A DNA stretch of 44,112 nt, taken from assembly GCA_022508745.1 (NCBI GenBank), contig JAFLUP010000013.1, positions 1 to 44,112 on the forward strand. The letters run 5' to 3'. The position numbers and the translations under genes were made by a program. Below are positions 38,759 to 44,112 of the stretch, one piece after another. Origin of the DNA: Oscillospiraceae bacterium. Lineage in GTDB: Bacteria > Bacillota > Clostridia > Oscillospirales > CAG-382. Numbering within the stretch: position 1 is the stretch's first letter; each line of letters starts with the position of its first letter. The notes below the pieces were generated by a model. It made no database searches. It was not told where the DNA came from and saw only the letters and a list, made by a program, of their open reading frames with translations.

Positions 38759-39275
38759 CGGAGGGCTCCTTTGTGTCGGCGCAAGGGGGTTCCTGCGCTT
38801 CTTTTTCCGCCTTCAGGCGTTTTTCCACCCGGGGTTCCACGAACAGGATATAAGCAGCCAGCGCGATGGAGCCGCAGGTGACGAAAATGTCCGCCACATT
38901 GAACACGGCGAAGTTGACAAACTGAAAATCCAGAAAATCCACCACACTGCCGTTGAGGGTGCGGTCGATAAGATTGCCGATCCCGCCCCCCAGCACGGCG
39001 GCGAGGGAAACTGCCAGCAACGGATGCCGGCGGTAATGCTTGACAAGCAGCCAGATGATGACCCCCATGGCGATGGTGGAGAACACCAGAAACACCCACC
39101 GATGCTCCGAAAACGAGCCGAACGCCGCACCGGGGTTTTGCGTGTAATACAGCCGCAGAATTCCCGGCAGGAAGGGCAGCGAGTCACCGGGTGACATGTT
39201 GGCAACTACGATGGCTTTGGTGATTTGGTCCAATGCGACGGACCCCACCACGATGGAGAGGACGGCGATCAGCAT
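38730..39275 (-). CDS. lspA: Lipoprotein signal peptidase (signal peptidase II)
   Basis: This 181-residue, four-helix membrane aspartic protease cleaves lipoprotein signal peptides. Catalytic Asp residues lie in GNLIDRTLNGSVVDFLDF and FNVADIFVTCG; YYTQNPGAAFGSF is also conserved. I use ATG 39275 because the N-terminal helix then begins at once, as in Bacillus LspA. A GTG at 39305 with GAGGA upstream would add ten residues and overlap ileS, and cannot be excluded. The tail after residue 150 is Glu/Asp/Lys-rich and longer than usual. Confidence 0.95.
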   Translation of the reverse strand: MLIAVLSIVVGSVALDQITKAIVVANMSPGDSLPFLPGILRLYYTQNPGAAFGSFSEHRWVFLVFSTIAMGVIIWLLVKHYRRHPLLAVSLAAVLGGGIGNLIDRTLNGSVVDFLDFQFVNFAVFNVADIFVTCGSIALAAYILFVEPRVEKRLKAEKEAQEPPCADTKEPSDDGNHSDQG

Positions 39276-42076
39276 ACCGCTTTCCGGCAGCGTCCGCAGA
39301 GGCACTGCCCATCCTCGTCCGGTTCACAGTCCTCCCGGTACGCCCAGCAGCGCACGCACTTTTTGCCTTCCGCGACGCTGACCAGCACCGCTACGCCGCT
39401 TTCCGTTTCCCGGAACGCCTCTTCCGGCGCATCCGACGCGGAAAGCTCCACCTTGCTGACCAGAAACACTTCCTCCAGCACTTCCTGATGCGCGGAGAAG
39501 AACTTCATCGCTTCATTTTCCGGCGCACCGTAGACGGTGACCTTCGCTTCCAGCGATTTGCCGATCACCTTCGCCGCTCTTGCCAGCTCCAGCGCCTTCA
39601 TGACGTCGTCGCGGTAATGGAACAGCCCTTCGTACTTCTCTTCCGCCTCCGGGCACGCCCAATCCTCCCGGGGTTCGGGCATGGGGTTGCAGAACACGGA
39701 GAGGGGCTCGTCCCCTTCCGTCAGGGCGAGGAAGCTCCAAAGCTCTTCCGCCGTGTAGGAGAGGATGGGGGCGAGGATCCGGGTGAGCGCCTTGACGATA
39801 TGGTACATGGCCGTCTGGGCGCTGCGGCGCTCCTTTGCTTCCTTGCGGTTGCAGTAAAGGCGGTCCTTGGTGATGTCGATATACAGTTTGGAAAGATCCA
39901 CCGCGCAGAAATTGAGCACGTCGTGGCAAACCACATGGAACTCGTAGCGATCATATGCCGCGCGGGAACTCTTCACCAGCTCGTTCATGCGGGAGAGCGC
40001 CCAGCGGTCGATCTCTTCCAGCTCCGCCACCGGGAGCAGATCCCGTTTGGGATCAAAGTCGCTTTCCGGCGTGCCCAGATTGGCAAGCAGGATGCGGCAG
40101 GTGTTGCGGATCTTGCGGTAGCTTTCCGCCAGCTGCTTCATGATGGCGTCCGAGCAGCGTACGTCCACGCGGTAATCGCTGGAAGCCACCCACAGACGCA
40201 GGATGTCCGCGCCGTATACGTCGATGACGGATTCGGGCGCGACGGAGTTACCGGCGGATTTGTGCATCGCCTTGCCTTCGCCGTCCACCGTCCAGCCGTG
40301 GGTCAGCACTGCTTTGTAGGGCGCGTGTCCCATCCCCGCGCCGATGGAGGTCAGCAGGGAAGACTGGAACCATCCGCGGTACTGGTCGCCGCCCTCCAGA
40401 TAGAGGTCGGCAGGGTGGGAGACGCCTTCGCGGGCATACAGCACGTCGAAATGGGTCGAACCGGAGTCAAACCAGCCGTCCAGCGTATCGGTTTCTTTTT
40501 CAAAGGTCTTGCCGCCGCAATGGGGGCAGACAAAGCCCTCCGGCAACAGCTCTTCCGCGCTGCGTTCAAACCAGATATTGGAACCGTGTTCCTCGAACAG
40601 GGTAGACACGCGTTCGATCGTTTCTTCGTCGCAGATCGGCTTTCCGCAGTCCTTGCAGTAGAACACCGGGATGGGCAGACCCCAATGGCGCTGCCGGGAG
40701 ATGCACCAATCGGCGCGCTCGTTGATCATGGAGATCATGCGCTCCTTGCCCCAAGCGGGCATCCAGGTGACGTCCTCGCAAGCGGCAGCCGCGTCCTCGC
40801 GGAAGGCTTCCACGGAGCAGAACCACTGCGGGGTGGCGCGGAAAATGATGGGATTCTTGCAGCGCCAGCAGTGGGGGTAAGGGTGGACGATTTCGCGGGA
40901 AGCCAGCAGTGCGCCGCTTTCCTGCATGTCCTTCAAAATCGCTTCGTTGGATTCGTCAAAGCGAAGCCCTGCGAACTTGCCGGCGGCTTCCCCCTGCACG
41001 CCCCGGTCGTCCACCGGGACGAGGATTTCCAGATGATACTTCATGCCGGTGAGATAGTCCTCTGCGCCGTAGCCGGGCGCGGTGTGCACGCAGCCGGTAC
41101 CGCTGTCCATGGTGACGTAGTCGGCGCAGCAGAGCAGGCTGTCCCGCTCCAGGAACGGATGGCGGGCGGTCATGTATTCCAGATCCTGCCCGAGGATCCC
41201 TTCCTTGACGATCTCATAGCCTTCGATGCCCGCGGACGCCATGGTGTCTTTCACCAGCGCTTCCGCGAGGATATAGTGTTCTTCTCCCACCCGGACGACG
41301 CAGTACGATTCCCGGGGATGCACCGCGATGGCCACGTTGCCCGGAAGTGTCCAGGGCGTGGTCGTCCAGATGACAAAGAAGGTTTTTTCCAAATCAAATT
41401 CTCCGGCGAGCAGACCCTTGTCGTCGGAAACGCGGAACTTGACGTAGATGGAGGTACAGGGCGCGTCCTGATACTCGATCTCCGCTTCCGCCAGTGCCGT
41501 TTCGTCATGGGCGCACCAGTAAACCGGCTTGAGCCCCTTGTAAATGTACCCGTTTCGGTACATTTTTCCAAAGACCCGCACTTCCTGCGCCTCAAAGGAA
41601 GGATCCATGGTGAGGTAGGGGTGCTTCCAATCCCCCACGATGCCGAGACGCTCGAAGGAAGCCTTTTGCAGCTCCACGAACTTCATGGCGAAATCGCGGC
41701 AGGCGGAGCGGAACTCCGGCACGGACATCCGCTTGCGGTCCAGACGGGACTGCTTGATGATGGCGCTCTCGATGGGCATGCCGTGGTTATCCCAGCCGGG
41801 AATATACGGCGTGCGGAAGCCCTCCATGGATTTGGATTTGTTGATCATGTCCTTGAGGACCTTGTTCATGGCGGTCCCCATGTGGATGTTTCCGTTGGAG
41901 AAGGGCGGGCCGTCGTGCAGCACAAAAGAGGGATGCCCCTCGTTGACCTCCAGCATGCGGGCGTAGAGATCGATCTCGTCCCAACGCGCCTTGATCTCCG
42001 GCTCCCGCTTGGGCAGGTTGCCCCGCATGGGGAAGTCGGTCGTGGGGAGGTTCAGGGTGTCTTTATAGTCTTTCAT
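39269..42076 (-). CDS. ileS: Isoleucyl-tRNA synthetase
   Basis: This 935-residue class I synthetase has the bacterial layout: HIGH motif as GPPFSNGNIHMG (56-67), an editing domain in the middle (WTTTPWTLPGNVA), and the KMSKS motif in the form KAMHKSAGN near residue 600. A C-terminal zinc-binding tail (904-935) has CVRCWAYREDC and CLCGRCRKAVC. The ATG at 42076 follows AAAGGAA and gives the typical MKDYKDTLNLP start. I found no T-box leader in 42077-42246. The gene lies between divIVA and lspA, as in many Firmicutes. Confidence 0.97.
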   Translation of the reverse strand: MKDYKDTLNLPTTDFPMRGNLPKREPEIKARWDEIDLYARMLEVNEGHPSFVLHDGPPFSNGNIHMGTAMNKVLKDMINKSKSMEGFRTPYIPGWDNHGMPIESAIIKQSRLDRKRMSVPEFRSACRDFAMKFVELQKASFERLGIVGDWKHPYLTMDPSFEAQEVRVFGKMYRNGYIYKGLKPVYWCAHDETALAEAEIEYQDAPCTSIYVKFRVSDDKGLLAGEFDLEKTFFVIWTTTPWTLPGNVAIAVHPRESYCVVRVGEEHYILAEALVKDTMASAGIEGYEIVKEGILGQDLEYMTARHPFLERDSLLCCADYVTMDSGTGCVHTAPGYGAEDYLTGMKYHLEILVPVDDRGVQGEAAGKFAGLRFDESNEAILKDMQESGALLASREIVHPYPHCWRCKNPIIFRATPQWFCSVEAFREDAAAACEDVTWMPAWGKERMISMINERADWCISRQRHWGLPIPVFYCKDCGKPICDEETIERVSTLFEEHGSNIWFERSAEELLPEGFVCPHCGGKTFEKETDTLDGWFDSGSTHFDVLYAREGVSHPADLYLEGGDQYRGWFQSSLLTSIGAGMGHAPYKAVLTHGWTVDGEGKAMHKSAGNSVAPESVIDVYGADILRLWVASSDYRVDVRCSDAIMKQLAESYRKIRNTCRILLANLGTPESDFDPKRDLLPVAELEEIDRWALSRMNELVKSSRAAYDRYEFHVVCHDVLNFCAVDLSKLYIDITKDRLYCNRKEAKERRSAQTAMYHIVKALTRILAPILSYTAEELWSFLALTEGDEPLSVFCNPMPEPREDWACPEAEEKYEGLFHYRDDVMKALELARAAKVIGKSLEAKVTVYGAPENEAMKFFSAHQEVLEEVFLVSKVELSASDAPEEAFRETESGVAVLVSVAEGKKCVRCWAYREDCEPDEDGQCLCGRCRKAVC

Positions 42077-42182
42077 CGAAAAGCAGTTCCTTTCAAACGT
42101 GAATTCGGCATGCCGGATTGAGCAAGCCTTGACCGTCCGTTGTATACAATAAAATTCATTTTCGGATGCGGAAAGATGCGTA

Positions 42183-42240
42183 AACGCATCAAGCGGACGG
42201 AACCGCAAAGTCGTTGTAACGAACGCGGTGCGTTACAACG
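42183..42240 (-). other. Two hairpins upstream of ileS
   Basis: On the minus strand CGTTGTAACG pairs perfectly with CGTTACAACG (42212-42240), followed by GATGCG/CGCATC with a TTTA loop near 42175-42192. Neither has a good T run. They may be a weak terminator for divIVA or a processing site. No strong promoter for ileS was identified in the gap. Confidence 0.5.
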
Positions 42241-42246
42241 GGAATC

Positions 42247-42945
42247 TTATTCTCCCATCATGAAGCGCAGGTAATCATCCTCCGCTTTTTTTGCCTGCTC
42301 CGTCGCGTCCGGCGCAGGAGCGGCTTCTTCGCCGGCTTTCGCGTCCTCCTCCATGGGGAGGAAGGCGGACTCCGGCTCTTCCAGTTCGTCCATCCGGGAA
42401 GCGGCGATCTGCCCGTTGCTTTCCTCGATGCCCTGCTTGACGTCCGTGAAAATGCGGGCGACGACCTCGTCCTCATTGGGCAGGACGATCTCGTCGATCT
42501 CGTTGACGGAGATCTCCTTGAGGGATTCGATATGCCCGCGGTACAGGTCGAACAGCTCCTTCTTGAAATCCACGATGCGGCTGCGCATGGCCCACATCTC
42601 TTCCTTTTCCGCCTGCAGCTGTTCCTTGAATTCGGCGATGACCGCGTCACAGCGCTCCTTGATGGCGCCTGTGATGACGTCGGCGCGGTCGTTGGCGTCC
42701 TTGATGATCTTATCTGCCATCTTCTGGGCGGAGATCAGCGTGCTGCGGATGGATTCCTCCTCATCCTTGATCTCGTCAAGGTTGGTAACGACCACGTGCA
42801 GCTTCCGCTCCAGCTCGTTGTTCTCCCGGTATACCTCGGTGTATTTCTCGATCAGGAATTCGATGTATTCATCCACCTCCGCAGGCGTGTAGCCTTTGAG
42901 GGATCTGGAGAAGGTTTTGCTTTTCAGTTCGTGGGGTGCAAGCAT
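42247..42945 (-). CDS. divIVA: DivIVA-family cell division/polar scaffold protein
   Basis: This 232-residue coiled-coil protein binds curved membrane at division sites and poles. The start MLAPHELKSKTFSRSLKGYTPAEVDEYI matches the usual DivIVA opening, so I choose ATG 42945, with AAAGGA upstream, rather than the track ATG 42957, which follows the ribosome site with no gap. A long heptad-rich region (about 30-130) follows, then an acidic tail with EEP and Ala/Pro stretches and the end DDYLRFMMGE. It is preceded by yggT, with no S4-domain ylmH gene between. Confidence 0.93.
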   Translation of the reverse strand: MLAPHELKSKTFSRSLKGYTPAEVDEYIEFLIEKYTEVYRENNELERKLHVVVTNLDEIKDEEESIRSTLISAQKMADKIIKDANDRADVITGAIKERCDAVIAEFKEQLQAEKEEMWAMRSRIVDFKKELFDLYRGHIESLKEISVNEIDEIVLPNEDEVVARIFTDVKQGIEESNGQIAASRMDELEEPESAFLPMEEDAKAGEEAAPAPDATEQAKKAEDDYLRFMMGE

Positions 42946-43024
42946 CTCGTTTGACATCCTTTCATTTCAGATCATGCGCAATGGCGCAGGTTGTGCGGGA
43001 AAACAGCATACAGCATGACAAAGC

Positions 43025-43053
43025 GGCATGCCAAATGCGGCATTTGGCATGCC
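43025..43053 (-). terminator. 13-bp perfect hairpin between yggT and divIVA
   Basis: GGCATGCCAAATG pairs exactly with CATTTGGCATGCC around CGG, 8 bases after the yggT stop. On the minus strand it is followed by GCTTTGTC, a poor T run, so it may be a weak terminator or an mRNA end-protecting hairpin. Confidence 0.6.
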
Positions 43054-43060
43054 TTTGCTT

Positions 43061-43336
43061 TTAGAGGAAGGACAGCAGGAAGATCCTGATGATCGACAGG
43101 AACAGGAACGTCACCACGGAGGAAAAGTCGATGATCGAATCTTCCAGCGCGGGGATGCGGTTCAAAAGGTTCCGGACCGGAGCGATCACCGGCTCTGATA
43201 CCGCGTAGCAGAACTCCAACATCTTGGATTCCTCCGACGCCAGCAGGGAAAGGAGGCTGCGCAAGACGATCACATAGCCCATCACTTCCAGAAACAGCAG
43301 AACTGACAGCTCCAAAACCTCGACAAGTGCTTCCAA
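43061..43336 (-). CDS. ylmG: YggT/YlmG-family membrane protein
   Basis: This 91-residue protein has two membrane segments (about 8-30 and 67-91) and the family motif SEPVIAPVRNLLNRIPALEDSIIDFSSVV between them. The start codon is TTG 43336, with GGGAG at good spacing. YggT proteins occur beside sepF and divIVA and are linked to division and osmotic balance; their molecular action is unsettled. Confidence 0.92.
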   Translation of the reverse strand: MEALVEVLELSVLLFLEVMGYVIVLRSLLSLLASEESKMLEFCYAVSEPVIAPVRNLLNRIPALEDSIIDFSSVVTFLFLSIIRIFLLSFL

Positions 43337-43365
43337 TGCGGCTCCCTTTCCTTACATAGACAATA

Positions 43366-43809
43366 TCAGAACAGTTCTCTGGACTTGGGCGCGTCCTGCT
43401 GGGGAACGGCGTCTGCGGTGACGTCCACGTTCTTGGGCGTCACGATGTACGTCGCGTCCGATACCTTTTTGATGTTGCCTTCGATGGCGAACACCACACC
43501 GCCGAGGAAGTCCAGAATCCGGCGGACGGTTTCCTTGTTGGTATCCTCAAAGTTGATGACGACCGTGCGCTTGGCAAGCAGATGCTCGCCGATGCCGAAG
43601 GCGGAATCGATCCGTTCCGGCTTGACGACCTTCATCTCCAGCGCGGCGGAAGAGCCGACGCCGGTGGTTTTGGGCGAGGGGGAAGCGGCAGCCTTCGTTT
43701 CGAACTGCTCGGTGGTCTCCTCATCGGAAGAAGTGAAGTTTTCCTCTTCCTCGTCCACGTAGCCGTCCGTGTCCTTGAACATGTCGTTGATGCGTCCTAA
43801 AAATCCCAT
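43366..43809 (-). CDS. sepF: SepF, FtsZ membrane anchor
   Basis: This 147-residue protein has an amphipathic N-terminal helix (MGFLGRINDMFK) for membrane binding, an acidic linker (about 16-55) and the SepF domain (about 57-135, with VVINFEDTNKETVRRILDFLGGVVFAIEGNIKKVSDATYI) that polymerises and binds the FtsZ tail. GGAGGT precedes the ATG. Its neighbours yggS and yggT are the usual ones. Confidence 0.96.
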   Translation of the reverse strand: MGFLGRINDMFKDTDGYVDEEEENFTSSDEETTEQFETKAAASPSPKTTGVGSSAALEMKVVKPERIDSAFGIGEHLLAKRTVVINFEDTNKETVRRILDFLGGVVFAIEGNIKKVSDATYIVTPKNVDVTADAVPQQDAPKSRELF

Positions 43810-43851
43810 GGTGTATACCTCCGTATCATGTTTTTATCTGAATGGTTTTCT

Positions 43852-44112
43852 TTATTCCTGATGGATGGTGTGCAGCGGGGGGCGTTCGCCGAAGATGCCG
43901 CTCCCGATCCGCACCAGATTCGCGCCGCAGGATACGGCGCACAGGTAGTCCCCGCTCATGCCGGCGGAAAGCACCGCCCAGTCGGAAACTGTCCCACTTC
44001 TATTATCCACTTTTTTGGCGCGAATGTCAATGAATTTTTGATAGATTTTTTGAAAATATTGCAGATTTTCTTCCGGATGGACGGTTTTCGGCGGAATGGT
44101 CATCAATCCGCG
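43852..44112 (-). CDS. yggS: YggS/YlmE-type PLP-binding protein, C-terminal part (cut by the window edge)
   Basis: Only the last 86 codons are in the window. RGLMTIPP at the window edge, then LSAGMSGDYLCAV and ANLVRIGSGIFGER, are the C-terminal landmarks of the pyridoxal phosphate homeostasis protein family. The reading frame stays open through base 44112, so the ATG proposed by the track at 44106 is internal. It is the first visible gene of the minus-strand division cluster, 42 bases before sepF. Confidence 0.93.
   Translation of the reverse strand, partial: RGLMTIPPKTVHPEENLQYFQKIYQKFIDIRAKKVDNRSGTVSDWAVLSAGMSGDYLCAVSCGANLVRIGSGIFGERPPLHTIHQE

Noticed and set aside
39233-42121. 962-codon plus-strand ORF opposite ileS
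   Set aside because: Antisense shadow. The minus strand has unmistakable synthetase motifs in frame.
42077-42246. T-box riboswitch before ileS
   Set aside because: No T-box sequence or specifier-loop layout could be found, and no terminator with a competing antiterminator.

Overview
The window looks like a chromosomal segment of a low-oxygen Gram-positive bacterium of the class Clostridia (Bacillota), probably a gut member of the Oscillospiraceae/Ruminococcaceae kind; the family is inference. Support comes from the Firmicutes division gene order yggS-sepF-yggT-divIVA-ileS-lspA-rluD, a three-subunit electron-bifurcating [FeFe] hydrogenase, a class B sortase with (S/P)PxTG substrates, SipW-type signal peptidases, strong Shine-Dalgarno sites with several TTG/GTG starts, and many near-consensus sigma-A promoters with 17-bp spacers. 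Base composition is GC-rich for a Firmicute. No phage, insertion sequence, CRISPR array or rRNA gene was found.

Layout. (1) 1-4960: tRNA-Asn, an array of small hairpins joined by ATATCACT, the remnant of a peptidase S51-like gene, two overlapping XRE regulators, a small unknown gene with pyroglutamyl peptidase, and a small XRE repressor divergent from two zinc-ribbon membrane proteins, with two palindromes in the shared promoter region. (2) 5130-11170: a seven-gene operon for an exported and apparently wall-anchored structure: sortase B, a SipW-type signal peptidase, a TasA/camelysin-like subunit, a PPQTG-anchored protein, a second SipW-type signal peptidase and two more SipW-dependent exported proteins, with structured RNA between cistrons. 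(3) 11090-11690: repeats and terminators without a gene. (4) 11694-17879, minus: a 2061-residue cell-wall subtilase with PA, dockerin-like, Big2 and cohesin-like parts and an SPETG sorting signal. (5) 18230-23500: aldo/keto reductase, an unknown gene, an internally duplicated unknown gene, a membrane protein, and a GH127 beta-L-arabinofuranosidase. (6) 23536-27930: hydCBA bifurcating hydrogenase. (7) 27946-32251: an ADP-ribosylglycohydrolase divergent from a YfhO-family membrane protein. (8) 32261-44112, all minus: a housekeeping run from yggS (cut by the window edge) through sepF, yggT, divIVA, ileS, lspA, an RluD-type synthase, split transketolase, a Nif3-like protein, rqcH, a flavin reductase and rlmH, ending in a 53-residue Asn/Gln/Ser-rich peptide missed by the ORF track.

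The best candidate for an undescribed system is region 2 together with region 4. Two locus-specific signal peptidases would process subunits that share an FAKY-type cleavage region. The class B sortase could anchor both the PPQTG protein and the SPETG protease, because (S/P)PxTG is the pattern reported for Clostridioides difficile sortase B. The parts belong to known families; the assembly, its function and the RNA elements inside it are inference from the sequence.
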